A stretch of 64,000 bases of DNA from Chitinophagales bacterium (GTDB lineage Bacteria; Bacteroidota; Bacteroidia; Chitinophagales; JADIYW01): NCBI GenBank assembly GCA_023957245.1, contig JAMLHJ010000001.1, positions 1 through 64,000 on the forward strand. Reading direction: 5' to 3'. The position numbers and the translations under genes are program-made. The notes beneath the pieces were generated by a model. It ran no database searches. It was not told where the DNA came from and saw only the letters and a program-made list of their open reading frames with translations. Of this stretch, positions 41,983-51,930 are shown in pieces. Numbering within the stretch: the stretch's first letter is position 1; every line of letters starts with the position of its first letter.

Positions 41983-42924
41983 TTATTGTCGAAATACATT
42001 AATAAAATTGTAGGGAAATTTATTTTTTGACAATGTAAAAACAGGTTTTTGAACAGCTCCAAAACTTCTAAAAAATCGTTCCACACCTTTCAACATACTC
42101 CCTTCAAAATTAAAAGATAGTTGTTTTTGATGAGCCAATTTTAATGCCTCCCAAAATAAAAGAGTCATGGCTCCACTATCATTATATTTGTCGTCATATC
42201 CTCCATACAAATACAATATTTCCTCTTTATCCCACACTAAATAAATAGCTGCCAAAAGTGCTTCATTTTTATCTTTAGCTTGTAGAATTATACATTTTTT
42301 TTGTAAAATAGCTACCTGATGAATAGCTTTCAAAAATTGTTCATTTACAAGATGTTCAGCTTTGTTTTTCAGGCTCAATCTCAACATTTCTATAGCAACA
42401 TTCACTTCATAAGTATGAGTAACAATAATATTGCTTTCAGCTTTGCGAATCTGCCGTTGAGTGCTATTTTTAAAATTTTTGAATACAAAATCAATATCTT
42501 TTGTGTCTTCAATTACATAAGTATAAGCAGTTTGTTGGTGATATGAATTCCAATAATAAGGCAACCAATTGTTATATCCTCTCATCCACTTCAATTTCAC
42601 CTCTGCAAAATCAGGTAATTGTTGTATCAAATCTTCTAAGACTTTATTTTCAAAGCTAATCCTTTCATATTCATTCAGTCCTTCAGGATAAAATAATCTC
42701 GGCCCCATATATGGAGTAAATGGAGGCATAGTGATTTTAGTCCAAAACAATTGCTTTTTAAATACATATACCCAAAAACCTTGAACTTCATTCTTATCAT
42801 TCAATGAAAATATCACATCCCAATCACAAGATTGCTCTATAATAGCATCCAACCAATCCGCTGTCTGATAAACAGGCAAATCGAGTACTTCCAATAATTG
42901 ATGATATTTCTCTTTATTACTCAT
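41983..42924 (-). CDS. GNAT-fold protein, FemAB/peptidoglycan-bridge-like
   Basis: 313 aa. The arrangement, with an N-terminal half resembling a degenerate acyltransferase fold and a C-terminal GNAT-like core (FVFKNFKNSTQRQIRKAE, LAAIYLVWDKEEILYLYGGYDDKYNDSGAMTLLFWEALKLAHQ, SFNFEGSMLKGVERFFRSFGA), matches the FemAB-like family of aminoacyl or acyl transferases. Substrate unknown; roles in cell-wall bridges or exopolysaccharide modification are known for relatives. It is 23 nt from the S9 peptidase gene on the same strand. Confidence 0.7.
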   Translation of the reverse strand: MSNKEKYHQLLEVLDLPVYQTADWLDAIIEQSCDWDVIFSLNDKNEVQGFWVYVFKKQLFWTKITMPPFTPYMGPRLFYPEGLNEYERISFENKVLEDLIQQLPDFAEVKLKWMRGYNNWLPYYWNSYHQQTAYTYVIEDTKDIDFVFKNFKNSTQRQIRKAESNIIVTHTYEVNVAIEMLRLSLKNKAEHLVNEQFLKAIHQVAILQKKCIILQAKDKNEALLAAIYLVWDKEEILYLYGGYDDKYNDSGAMTLLFWEALKLAHQKQLSFNFEGSMLKGVERFFRSFGAVQKPVFTLSKNKFPYNFINVFRQ

Positions 42925-42947
42925 AAATCTGAACAGCTATTCTAAGT

Positions 42948-45089
42948 CTATTTTTTCACACCAGTATTCCACAAAAAGAAGGACCAAGCATCTCCAGTTT
43001 CATTGATAATCTTATCGACTGACTTCCCTGCTCCATGTCCAGTATCTGTAAAAATCTGAATCAAAGAAGGTTGAGATTTATCTGCCAACTCTTGTAACCT
43101 TGAAGCAAATTTGAATGAATGTGCAGGTACTACCCTATCGTCATGATCTGCCGTGCGCACTAAAGTGGCAGGATATTTCACTCCTTTCTTTAAATTATGC
43201 AAGGGTGAATAAGCCAATAAATACTGAAACATTTTCTCGCTTTGTTCGCTAGAGCCATATTCTGGAATCCAACCCCAACCGACAGTAAATTTTTGATATT
43301 TCAACATATCCAAAACTCCAACAGAAGGGATAGCGACAGCAAATAAATCTGGTCTTTGTGTCATGCATGCACCTACTAATAGTCCCCCATTTGAACCACC
43401 AGCAATACCTAAATGCTGAGCATCTGTATAATTACTTTTAATAAGATATTCTCCTGCCGCAATAAAATCATCAAAAACATTCTGCTTATTGAACAACATT
43501 CCTGCTTTATGCCATTGTTCTCCATACTCACCTCCACCTCTCAAATTAGCGATGGCGACAACTGCACCTTGTTCCAGTAAAGCAATATAACTCGGTGAAA
43601 AATTTGGAGTCAAATTGATATTAAACCCTCCATATCCATATAAGTAGGTAGGATTTTCTCCGTTGAGCTGAATGCCTTTTTTATGAATAATAAACATAGA
43701 TACTTTTGTTCCATCTTTAGAAGAATACCAAACTTGTTTGGACTCAAATAAATTGGAATCAAAGTTCAATTTCACTTTTGAAAGAGATTTTGTTTCCTCA
43801 GATTGAACATTATAACTAAAATTTTCTCCTGGTTGTACAAAAGATGAAAACGAATACAATATTTCATTGTCATCTTTATCAGCATATTGCAAACTTACTG
43901 TTCCTAGCCCCGGCAATTCAAGAGCTTTTTCCAGATGTCCATCGATATCATAAACCAAAAGTTCAGATTGTGCATTTTTGAGATATTGAGCTACAAGCTT
44001 ATCTCCTGCCATACTTACACCTTCTAATAAATATGCTGTTTCTGGAATGACAATTTCCCAATTTGCTTTTTCAGGAGATTGAGGATTGACCGCAATTAGT
44101 CTATAATTTGGTGCATCAATATCTGATAAAATCAAAAGTTCATCTCCTCTATTTCCTACTACTGCATTTTTAGAACTGAAGCCTTTAAATAATGGAATAA
44201 ATTCACCTTCAGATAGATAATTTTTTTCATCTACTTTTCTATACAATGTTTCAAAACCATCTGTACCTTCTTGACGATACAAAATCTGATACGGACTGTT
44301 TTTCAATTGTTGTAAAGTATAATATAACTGCTCATCTTCTGCTCCTTTATATATCAAAATATCTTCTTGCTGTGAAGTACCTAATTTATGAAAATAGATT
44401 TGCTGGTCTTTATTGAGAGAAAGTAATTCTTTGTCTTTCGGTGGTTGGTGATAACGGCTATAATAAAATCCATCATGCAACCAATCTATACTTGTAAATT
44501 TTACCCATTTCAACTCATCTTCTAAAAATTCTTTCTTTTCAATATCAAAAACTTTCACTGTCATCCAGTCACTTCCTGCATAATTGATTCCTACTGCATA
44601 AAGATGTTTTTGTTGATTATACTTGATGAAATTAACTGTCGTTCTACCTAATGAATCTAGTTGATTGGGGTCTAATAATATTTCTTCTTTTCCATTTTTG
44701 TCAGCTATCATCCAAATAGATTGTTTTTGCAATCCATTATTTTTCAAATAGATATATTTATCACCAACCTTAGAGAATGAAGATTTTCTTTCATAATTAT
44801 AAAGCTCTGTCAATCTATCTTTAATTTTTTGACGATAAGGAATTTGAGATAAATAATCATCTGTCAATTTATTCTGACTAGCCACCCATGATTTCACTTC
44901 TGGTGCATAATCATCTTCTAACCATTGATAATCATCTCTCACTTCATGACCAAAATACTGATCTACATGGCTTATTTTATTTGTTTGAAATTCATTCATC
45001 GTTGTTCTCGAACAGGAAAGTGTAAAAATCGAAAAAAATAATAGCCACACTAAATGATTCATCTTTTCAATACTATTAATACTCATCAA
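42948..45089 (-). CDS. Prolyl oligopeptidase (S9A) lipoprotein
   Basis: 713 aa. A signal sequence ends in a lipobox FTLSC-SR (Cys about residue 26), so it is probably periplasmic or surface-anchored. The N-terminal beta-propeller (DQYFGHEVRDDYQWLEDD onward) gates a C-terminal alpha/beta-hydrolase with nucleophile Ser in GGSNGGLLVGA, Asp in ATLVRTADHDDRVVP, and His in TDTGHGAGKS. It cleaves short peptides after proline. The start may be the internal Met10 (MNHLVWLL), which gives a better signal peptide. Confidence 0.9.
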   Translation of the reverse strand: MMSINSIEKMNHLVWLLFFSIFTLSCSRTTMNEFQTNKISHVDQYFGHEVRDDYQWLEDDYAPEVKSWVASQNKLTDDYLSQIPYRQKIKDRLTELYNYERKSSFSKVGDKYIYLKNNGLQKQSIWMIADKNGKEEILLDPNQLDSLGRTTVNFIKYNQQKHLYAVGINYAGSDWMTVKVFDIEKKEFLEDELKWVKFTSIDWLHDGFYYSRYHQPPKDKELLSLNKDQQIYFHKLGTSQQEDILIYKGAEDEQLYYTLQQLKNSPYQILYRQEGTDGFETLYRKVDEKNYLSEGEFIPLFKGFSSKNAVVGNRGDELLILSDIDAPNYRLIAVNPQSPEKANWEIVIPETAYLLEGVSMAGDKLVAQYLKNAQSELLVYDIDGHLEKALELPGLGTVSLQYADKDDNEILYSFSSFVQPGENFSYNVQSEETKSLSKVKLNFDSNLFESKQVWYSSKDGTKVSMFIIHKKGIQLNGENPTYLYGYGGFNINLTPNFSPSYIALLEQGAVVAIANLRGGGEYGEQWHKAGMLFNKQNVFDDFIAAGEYLIKSNYTDAQHLGIAGGSNGGLLVGACMTQRPDLFAVAIPSVGVLDMLKYQKFTVGWGWIPEYGSSEQSEKMFQYLLAYSPLHNLKKGVKYPATLVRTADHDDRVVPAHSFKFASRLQELADKSQPSLIQIFTDTGHGAGKSVDKIINETGDAWSFFLWNTGVKK

Positions 45090-45235
45090 TTATCTATTAT
45101 TATGAAATTAGATTAAAATATTTCATTCATTCAATGAGCTAATTTACTTCTATTATTAATCATTCTACGCTTGACAAGGCTAAAAAATATTGTCAAGGTT
45201 AGAAACTAAAAATTTTCTTTCAACTTCTAATGAGG

Positions 45236-45268
45236 TAGAAAAAAGGCTATCCTTTTGAGACAGCCTTC
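45236..45268 (-). terminator. Terminator after the acyl-CoA synthetase gene
   Basis: AAGGCT/AGCCTT stem (45243-45248 with 45262-45267) and, on the minus strand, a run of six T after it. It lies about 27 nt past the stop at 45295. Confidence 0.75.
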
Positions 45269-45294
45269 CTAAATATATTTAACCAACACTTCAC

Positions 45295-47061
45295 CTAGGC
45301 ATATAGCCCGGCAATTTCCTTCTTATATTTTTCGCAAATAAATTTACGTTTCAATTTCATTGTAGGTGTTAACTCTCCTGTTTCTTGCGTCCAGTCATTA
45401 GCCAATAATGCAAATGTTTTGATTTGCTCCCATTGCCCAAAATGCTTATTTAAAGCTTTGATTTCTTTATCAAATAAGTCTTTAACCTGAGCATTGACAA
45501 GTAGGGCTTCATTAGTGGAAATTGCAATACCATTTTCCTTTGCCCAAGACTCTAATTGTGGGAATGAAGGAATAATTAAAGCAGAAACATATTTTTTGTC
45601 ATCACCGCCGACAACCATAATTTGCTCAATAAAATTGCTCTCTTTAAATTTATTTTCAATTGCTTGAGGAGCAATATATTTTCCTCCAGCTGTTTTAAAT
45701 AATTCTTTTTTTCTATCAGTAATCTTCAAAAATTCAACACCATTTCTCTTTATCCAAGTGCCAATATCTCCTGTATGAAACCAACCATCTTTATCAATCA
45801 CTTCATCAGTTAAATCTTGGCGACCATAATAACCTTTCATGACACTATCGCCTTTCACAATAATCTCCCCATCTTCAGCCAATTTTACTTCTACAGTAGG
45901 AATCGGAAGCCCTACAGTACCAATACATCTTTTGGATTCCTCCACCAAATTACAACTAATTACTGGCGAAGTTTCTGTCAAGCCATATCCTTCAATCACA
46001 TTCACACCAGCAGCTGTAAACAAAGTGATTAATCTAGGTTGCATGGCTGCAGCTCCAGTAATTATAAACTTGACATTACCACCCAAAGCTTCCTGCCATT
46101 TAGTGAAAACTAATTTTCTAGCAATCTCCAATTGAATATTATACCACAAGCCTTTATTTTTTCCCAATTCGTATTCTGAGGCAACATCCATTGACCAATT
46201 GAACAATTTCTTCTTGAACCCAGTCAAATCAGCTCCTTTCGCCATGATTTTCTCATATACTTTTTCCAATAATCTTGGAACAGTCGTAAAACAATATGGC
46301 TTTACTTCTTGAAGATTTTCTGCAATCTTATCTAGACTTTCTGCATAATGAATATGAATACCAAAACTCAAATATGCATAGAAAACCATCCGTTCAAAAC
46401 TATGGCAAAGTGGTAAAAAGCTCAAAGATTTTTCTCCATATCCGAAATGAACGACTTGCTTCACACCATTGATATTAGAAACAATATTTTTATGCGTCAG
46501 CATCACTCCCTTAGGATTACCAGTAGTTCCTGATGTATAAATAATTGTAGCTAAATCTTCTTCTTGGATAGATTGTTTGGCATTTTGAATCTTCGCTTCA
46601 TCAACATCATTTGGTAATGCATCCCAAAAATTTGTTGCACCTTTCTCCTTATCAAAAATATAAATCCCTTTCAATGAGGCACTTTTACCTAAAAGTGGTT
46701 GAACTTTTTTTAATATCGTATTATCACCAACAAAGGCATATTGAATACCAGCATCATTGAAAATATATTCATAATCATGTTCAGAAATAGTAGGATACAT
46801 CGGAACAGCAGTAACACCAATCTGTTGAGCACCTAAGTCTGCAAAGTTCCATTCTGGTCTATTGGCAGAAATGATTGCAATCTTATCATCTTTCTTCAAG
46901 CCTAAATTCAATAGTAATTGACTGACCTTATTGACATAAAATTGTGTTTCTGTAAAGCTATAATCCTTCCATACTCCGTCAACTTTCGCAGAAAGAAATT
47001 TATTATTCGGATTTTTTTCTAATTGTTCTGTAAGAATATCAAATAAACGTTGAGCTGCCAT
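45295..47061 (-). CDS. Long-chain acyl-CoA synthetase
   Basis: 588 aa ANL-superfamily enzyme that activates fatty acids to acyl-AMP and then acyl-CoA. The P-loop motif is IIYTSGTTGNPKG (about residues 172-184), followed by GYGLTETSPV, GWFHTGDIG and the hinge DRKKELFKTAGGKYIAPQ. It resembles the FadD/ACSL long-chain branch (PTISEHDYEYIFNDAG). It is the last gene of an operon with the isochorismatase-like and ThDP-dependent enzymes: gaps of 12 and 6 nt indicate co-transcription. Confidence 0.9.
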   Translation of the reverse strand: MAAQRLFDILTEQLEKNPNNKFLSAKVDGVWKDYSFTETQFYVNKVSQLLLNLGLKKDDKIAIISANRPEWNFADLGAQQIGVTAVPMYPTISEHDYEYIFNDAGIQYAFVGDNTILKKVQPLLGKSASLKGIYIFDKEKGATNFWDALPNDVDEAKIQNAKQSIQEEDLATIIYTSGTTGNPKGVMLTHKNIVSNINGVKQVVHFGYGEKSLSFLPLCHSFERMVFYAYLSFGIHIHYAESLDKIAENLQEVKPYCFTTVPRLLEKVYEKIMAKGADLTGFKKKLFNWSMDVASEYELGKNKGLWYNIQLEIARKLVFTKWQEALGGNVKFIITGAAAMQPRLITLFTAAGVNVIEGYGLTETSPVISCNLVEESKRCIGTVGLPIPTVEVKLAEDGEIIVKGDSVMKGYYGRQDLTDEVIDKDGWFHTGDIGTWIKRNGVEFLKITDRKKELFKTAGGKYIAPQAIENKFKESNFIEQIMVVGGDDKKYVSALIIPSFPQLESWAKENGIAISTNEALLVNAQVKDLFDKEIKALNKHFGQWEQIKTFALLANDWTQETGELTPTMKLKRKFICEKYKKEIAGLYA

Positions 47062-47073
47062 AGTTGAATTATT

Positions 47074-47628
47074 TTATTTTATTAATTGGCTTATTGCTTT
47101 AAATTCTGCTGTACCTGCTTCATTCATCAATTGAAATAAAACCATTTCGGTACTTGCTATAAATGCTCTAGATTGCCTCATTCTTTCTAATGCAATTTGT
47201 TTATTTTCCTTTGTCCTAGAAGAAACTGCATCAGCAATAACATGTACTTCAAATCCAGCATCTAATGCATCCAAGGTGGTTTTCAACACACAAATATGAG
47301 CTTCCACTCCACAGATAATCAAAGATGAAATGTGATGCTTTTTCAAGTAAGCTTTCACTTCATCTGACAACATTGAACTGAAACAAATTTTTTCAATTAT
47401 AGTAGGATTTTCAGGCAATTTAATCTCCTGACAAGTCTTTCCTAAACCTCGTGGGTATTGCTCTGTAATCACAGTAGATATACCTAAAATCTGAGCACCT
47501 TCTATCAATTTATTGACATTCAAAAAAATCTGTTCTTGACCATCTATTACAGGCATTAATCTTTCCTGGACATCTATTACTAATAGTGCAGTAGATGACT
47601 TTTTTAATAATCCTATCTTATTACCCAT
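47074..47628 (-). CDS. Isochorismatase-like cysteine hydrolase
   Basis: 184 aa. The catalytic triad of this superfamily is visible: Asp19 (LLVIDVQERL), Lys80 (IIEKICFS) and Cys113 (CGVEAHICV). It resembles the YcaC-like/ISOC1 group; substrates of most members are unknown. It lies between the ThDP enzyme and the acyl-CoA synthetase in one operon, 6 and 12 nt away, so it may handle an intermediate of the same pathway (inference). Confidence 0.88.
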   Translation of the reverse strand: MGNKIGLLKKSSTALLVIDVQERLMPVIDGQEQIFLNVNKLIEGAQILGISTVITEQYPRGLGKTCQEIKLPENPTIIEKICFSSMLSDEVKAYLKKHHISSLIICGVEAHICVLKTTLDALDAGFEVHVIADAVSSRTKENKQIALERMRQSRAFIASTEMVLFQLMNEAGTAEFKAISQLIK

Positions 47629-47634
47629 AATTGA

Positions 47635-49359
47635 TTACATTGAAATAGAACCTTTCCTAAACTCTGTTTTTCCGATAATAGCATTGATTACATACGGAAT
47701 TCCCTTTCTACTTTTAGTCAAGGCTTCTGCAGCTACTTTCTCGAAATCTTCCAAATTATCCACCTTAGCACCTTCTGCACCAAAAGCTTGAGCTATCATT
47801 TCATAGTTGGAATGAGCCAAACCTAAAGCACAATCACTTCCTAATATTTCTATTTGATCTCTAGCAATTTGTGACCAACAAGCATCATTTCCTATCAATG
47901 AGATAACAGGCAAATTATGGCGAACAAAAGTATCGTATTCCATCAAACTATATCCTGCGCTACCATCTCCATAAATAATCCAAACATCTTTTTCTGGATA
48001 GACTAATTTGGCTCCTAATGCAAATCCTGCACCTACACCTAATGTGCCAAACACACCTGGGTCAAGCCAAGATAATGGTGAACGAGCTTTCAAAGTATAT
48101 GCTGATGTTGCCACAAAATCTCCTCCGTCAGCCACTAAAATAGTATCATCACTTAATTTAGGATCCAATTTTCTGAACAAAGCGATTGGGTTCATTCCAT
48201 TGGAATCATCAGCTGCCTGTTGATCAATATTAGATTCACGTGCATTATCACGATCTCTCAAAATTTTGACCCATTCAGGATAAGAACCTTGGAATTTTGC
48301 GGATAAATCTGCTAAAAAATCTTGTGGATCAGCATGAACAGCTACTGTTGGTTTTTTATTTTTGAACAAATCTTCCTTGCTTCTATTGATAGACACAAAA
48401 GGACGGTGACCAATATGATTTCCATAATCTAATCTAAAATCATTTGGAACTCCAGCCAAAATCACCAAATCAGATTCCTTAATGGCTTCTTTTCGTTTAT
48501 GGCGCATTTGCAAAGCATCATCTTTTCCCAACAAACCTCTTCCCATACCACTCAAATAAACTGGGATACCCAATTTTCTTACTGATTGAGCCAATTCATT
48601 GATCTTCTGAGGTTGCATAGCTGCACCACTACCAACAATCAACACAGGTTTTTTGGCTTTTTTTAATCTTGATACTACTTCATCAATATCTGAAGTAGAA
48701 TGATTAGGAAAAGAGAAAGAACGCACCCTTCCAAACTCAGCCGAATTTTTGCCTTCAAAAAGTCTATTAGCATGCCAATTGACGTACCATTGAACAGCAT
48801 ATTCTTGAATATTCTTTGGAGGAACATCTTTACTTTTGATACCATACCATTCCCTTACCAACTCTTCTCCATATAAGATATCAATTGGACATTCTACAAA
48901 TACTGGTCCCGGCACTCCTTCTTGAGCAATCGCAAATGCTTTTTCCAATGTAGGAATAATATCTTTCACCTTTGAAATCGTTACTGCCCACTTCACGTTG
49001 GGTCGCATCAGACTCATTTGATTAATATCTTGTAACGAGCCTCTTCCTTTCAATATCGTAGCTGCTGCACCTCCCAATAAAACTAATGGAGATTGGGCTA
49101 GATATGCATTTTTAATTGCTGTAATAGTATTTGTAATACCTGGCCCAGCTGTAACAGTAGCTACTCCAGGCACTCCAGTAAGACGAGAAACTGCGTCTGC
49201 TGCAAATACTGCATTGGCCTCATGTCTGGTATCTATCACTCGAATACCTATTTCTTTTGCACTCACAAAAATTGGTGAAATGTGACCTCCACATAAGGTA
49301 AAAAGAAACTTTACGCCGTGATCTTGTAAGACTTTTGCAATAATTTGACCTCCATTCAT
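47635..49359 (-). CDS. ThDP-dependent enzyme, ILVBL/2-hydroxyacyl-CoA lyase-like
   Basis: 574 aa, a three-domain thiamine-diphosphate enzyme of the acetolactate-synthase superfamily: Pyr domain with catalytic Glu in [15 protein letters not shown], middle domain, and PP domain with the ThDP/Mg motif [34 protein letters not shown]. The N-terminal [25 protein letters not shown] and [12 protein letters not shown] closely resemble human ILVBL (HACL2), which splits 2-hydroxyacyl-CoAs in fatty-acid alpha-oxidation. With the adjacent acyl-CoA synthetase this suggests an alpha-oxidation-type pathway, though acetolactate synthase or oxalyl-CoA decarboxylase chemistry cannot be ruled out by reading alone. 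Confidence 0.82.
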   Translation of the reverse strand: MNGGQIIAKVLQDHGVKFLFTLCGGHISPIFVSAKEIGIRVIDTRHEANAVFAADAVSRLTGVPGVATVTAGPGITNTITAIKNAYLAQSPLVLLGGAAATILKGRGSLQDINQMSLMRPNVKWAVTISKVKDIIPTLEKAFAIAQEGVPGPVFVECPIDILYGEELVREWYGIKSKDVPPKNIQEYAVQWYVNWHANRLFEGKNSAEFGRVRSFSFPNHSTSDIDEVVSRLKKAKKPVLIVGSGAAMQPQKINELAQSVRKLGIPVYLSGMGRGLLGKDDALQMRHKRKEAIKESDLVILAGVPNDFRLDYGNHIGHRPFVSINRSKEDLFKNKKPTVAVHADPQDFLADLSAKFQGSYPEWVKILRDRDNARESNIDQQAADDSNGMNPIALFRKLDPKLSDDTILVADGGDFVATSAYTLKARSPLSWLDPGVFGTLGVGAGFALGAKLVYPEKDVWIIYGDGSAGYSLMEYDTFVRHNLPVISLIGNDACWSQIARDQIEILGSDCALGLAHSNYEMIAQAFGAEGAKVDNLEDFEKVAAEALTKSRKGIPYVINAIIGKTEFRKGSISM

Positions 49360-49372
49360 AATGAAAATAATT

Positions 49373-51379
49373 TTAGATAATACACTTATCAGTAGTACAG
49401 AATTTTTCTGCTTCTACATCTTCTGATAAATTTGTGAAATTGATGTTTTTAATATTTTTTATTGATTCTTGATATACCTCTTTAGTAATTGCTTCGTAAG
49501 GCATTTGTGCATAAGCTCCTAATTCTAATTTGGGCAAGAAGCTAATAGCCTTCATATCATATTTAAAGTAATCGAGAACAGTCTTAATCTGATTGCTTTC
49601 TTCTGGTCTGAATGTGACTGTACAAGACACTTGATTATCTGACCAATATTTCTGTAAAAATACAGCCAAAGCAACTTGTTCCCAGATAGTAACATCTTTG
49701 AGGCTTTTGCCCACATTATGAACAGGAAATTCTACTACTGCAGAAGATGGATCAACTACATCGTCTTCAATTTTCAATCCAGCTTCACGCAATGCTGGAA
49801 GAAGTGAAGAAATTTTTGACACTCTTACTCTACGAATATAATAATCAAACTCTGGGAAATGGCAACCTGGATTTACACCTGCAAGAAGACTTACTGTTCC
49901 ACTTGGCTTGACACTCGTCGTCTTAATACTTTTAGGTACACACAACCAAGAAGAATAGATATCATCCCATCTTTTAATTTCATGATAGCCATCTTCCAGC
50001 CAATCTCTCAATACTTCCAAATTATATTTCTCAATAAAATTGGTCACACCAGAAACTGATGTTCCGATACGGCGATTTCTTTTTTGCACACGATTGGTTT
50101 CATGCCAAGTCGTATTGACCAAAGTAGCTGTTTTACCCAAAAGGTAAGCAAATTTGAGTGTTCTGAGATAATCTTCTTTAGATTCTGCACGAGAAGGAAA
50201 GGTCTCAACAAGGCAACAAAGTTCATAAGACTCCAAGGATTGCTCACCACAAGGATTGGTACCTTTTACTTTGATATCTTTATAATCAGCAGGGTCACTC
50301 ATTCTGGAGAAATTTCTAATATTTTCCATGAACACATAACCTGGCTCACCATTGATAGCGGTTTGTTTAGCTACTTCTTCAAAATCCGATTGAGTATCTA
50401 CCAAAACACTATTATTTGAAGCCCAACCCCACGCAGCTCTATGTGCCATTGACCCTTCATAACCGCCAATCTCACTATTCCAACGATAATCTTTTAATTT
50501 TCGATATTCTTTATTGTCTATTCTACCCAGTGCAATCTGAGCAGTTCTTCTCACATTTCCAGCCACAACACACTGTCCAATCATATTCATGATATCTGCA
50601 ATCGCAGTGATTGAAATAAGTTTTCCATTCAGATTATCCAAGATTGTTCTTATCTGTTCATGCATTTTAATTAAAGGAGCTGGCCCTGATGATGTTCCTC
50701 CAAAACCTTTAATAGGTAAACCTGCAGGTCGGATTTCATCATAGTTGAAAACAACCTGACTGACATTATTAAAACCAAAGTTTTTAGCAAAATAGCTGAA
50801 CAATAATTTCTCTAAACTTTTCACCCAACCTTCTCTTGAATCAGAGATACTAAAGTGTTCTTTATACTCACTATCTGGTGTATTGACTTCAATTTTTTTC
50901 GCTCCTTCAACATCAAAACCTACTCCTACTCCTACCATACTCATATCCATCATGAAAGCAAATGGTTTGATAGCCTCGTCAAGGCTCACTCCCAAATTCT
51001 CAGTAGAAACAAAAGCACAATTAAACAATGCCTGACCCACTTTTTTCTCATGAATAATTTCTGTACCCAATGCCCATAACATTCTACCTGGAGGTAAAAA
51101 TTTCATCTTGAAAATTCTATCATACATTTCCTGAGCAGAACTTTGAGCTTTTCGGTTATTCCAACCTAATTCATTGTTTTGAATATGCTTCTTCTGTAGC
51201 GAATAAGCACCTTCTACAACTCGTCTTACAGTCTCATACCATTGTTCATTGGTACCATCTTCTTTTAGTCTGGAATAAGTACGATAATAGGTGAGCAAAC
51301 CTAATCCGTTAAAGCCGAAATCCGGAGTTATTCCTGCGTACTGCTGGACGAAATCTTCGTCTAATTTGAAATGGAGCAT
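49373..51379 (-). CDS. Class II ribonucleotide reductase, adenosylcobalamin-dependent (RtpR/NrdJ type)
   Basis: 668 aa. It reduces ribonucleotides to deoxyribonucleotides using B12 and needs no oxygen. The N-terminal LGWNNRKAQSSAQEMYDRIF, FLPPGRMLWALG, CAFVSTEN (first redox Cys), GTNPCGEQSLESYELCCL (catalytic Cys region), TTSVKPSGTVSLLAGVNPG and the C-terminal CTTDKC thiol pair agree with the monomeric-type RtpR family. Oxygen independence fits the low-oxygen physiology suggested by the other genes. No B12 riboswitch was seen upstream. It is 13 nt from the ThDP gene, so it may share its transcript. Confidence 0.92.
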   Translation of the reverse strand: MLHFKLDEDFVQQYAGITPDFGFNGLGLLTYYRTYSRLKEDGTNEQWYETVRRVVEGAYSLQKKHIQNNELGWNNRKAQSSAQEMYDRIFKMKFLPPGRMLWALGTEIIHEKKVGQALFNCAFVSTENLGVSLDEAIKPFAFMMDMSMVGVGVGFDVEGAKKIEVNTPDSEYKEHFSISDSREGWVKSLEKLLFSYFAKNFGFNNVSQVVFNYDEIRPAGLPIKGFGGTSSGPAPLIKMHEQIRTILDNLNGKLISITAIADIMNMIGQCVVAGNVRRTAQIALGRIDNKEYRKLKDYRWNSEIGGYEGSMAHRAAWGWASNNSVLVDTQSDFEEVAKQTAINGEPGYVFMENIRNFSRMSDPADYKDIKVKGTNPCGEQSLESYELCCLVETFPSRAESKEDYLRTLKFAYLLGKTATLVNTTWHETNRVQKRNRRIGTSVSGVTNFIEKYNLEVLRDWLEDGYHEIKRWDDIYSSWLCVPKSIKTTSVKPSGTVSLLAGVNPGCHFPEFDYYIRRVRVSKISSLLPALREAGLKIEDDVVDPSSAVVEFPVHNVGKSLKDVTIWEQVALAVFLQKYWSDNQVSCTVTFRPEESNQIKTVLDYFKYDMKAISFLPKLELGAYAQMPYEAITKEVYQESIKNIKNINFTNLSEDVEAEKFCTTDKCII

Positions 51380-51450
51380 AGTGTTATTTTTAATTTGGAG
51401 TGAAAAAATTTATTATCAAATCATTGTTTGCCTTTTAATGAATTAAAACC

Positions 51451-51885
51451 TTAAATTTTTAAGAAACTATTGCCTTTTTTGAAGCTTTCTGACATATCCC
51501 AGATACTTGTATTCTCAAGCATCTTTCTAATATCTGCCTTTATCGGTTTAAATGTAGGGTGAACAGGACAAGGATGTTCTTCTGAACAATTTTTCAAGCC
51601 CAATGCACATTTGGTATAAACACCATCACCATCCACCGCATTAACAATATCTACTAATCGGATTGTTTCTAACTTTTCAGGTAGAATTTCAAACCCACCA
51701 TAAACTCCTTTGATTGAAAAAACAATCCCATTTCTATTGAGCTGTTGTAAAATTTTTGCTGTAAATGCTTCAGGAGAATCTATCTCCAAAGCAATATCCT
51801 TTAATGCTGGGCGGTTGCCAGCCTTAGTCTGCTCTGCTATATAAACTGTCGCTCTTATGGCGTACTCACAAGCTTTTGAAAACAT
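51451..51885 (-). CDS. Rrf2-family regulator, paralogue of the 21-kb copy
   Basis: 144 aa, nearly the same as 21079-21513 over the DNA-binding helices (FSKACEYAIRATVYIAEQ, DSPEAFTAKIL, YGGFEI) and with the identical Fe-S ligand positions C93, C100 and C106. It reads toward the RNR-ThDP-fadD block on the same strand, 71 nt upstream of the RNR gene, so it may control that operon in response to Fe-S, NO or O2 status. Its own upstream region carries a different dyad (51917-51930). Confidence 0.88.
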   Translation of the reverse strand: MFSKACEYAIRATVYIAEQTKAGNRPALKDIALEIDSPEAFTAKILQQLNRNGIVFSIKGVYGGFEILPEKLETIRLVDIVNAVDGDGVYTKCALGLKNCSEEHPCPVHPTFKPIKADIRKMLENTSIWDMSESFKKGNSFLKI

Positions 51886-51916
51886 GAATTACTTTTCTAC
51901 TAAAATTACAAATTAA

Positions 51917-51930
51917 TATCTCTAAAGATA
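51917..51930. promoter_or_regulatory. Candidate operator upstream of the second Rrf2 gene
   Basis: TATCT-CTAA-AGATA is a dyad 32 nt before the Rrf2 start codon. It differs from the palindrome of the first Rrf2 gene. Short, hence moderate confidence. Confidence 0.4.

Noticed and set aside
51380..51450. Cobalamin riboswitch before the B12-dependent RNR
   Set aside because: The gap is only 71 nt and no B12-box motif is present.
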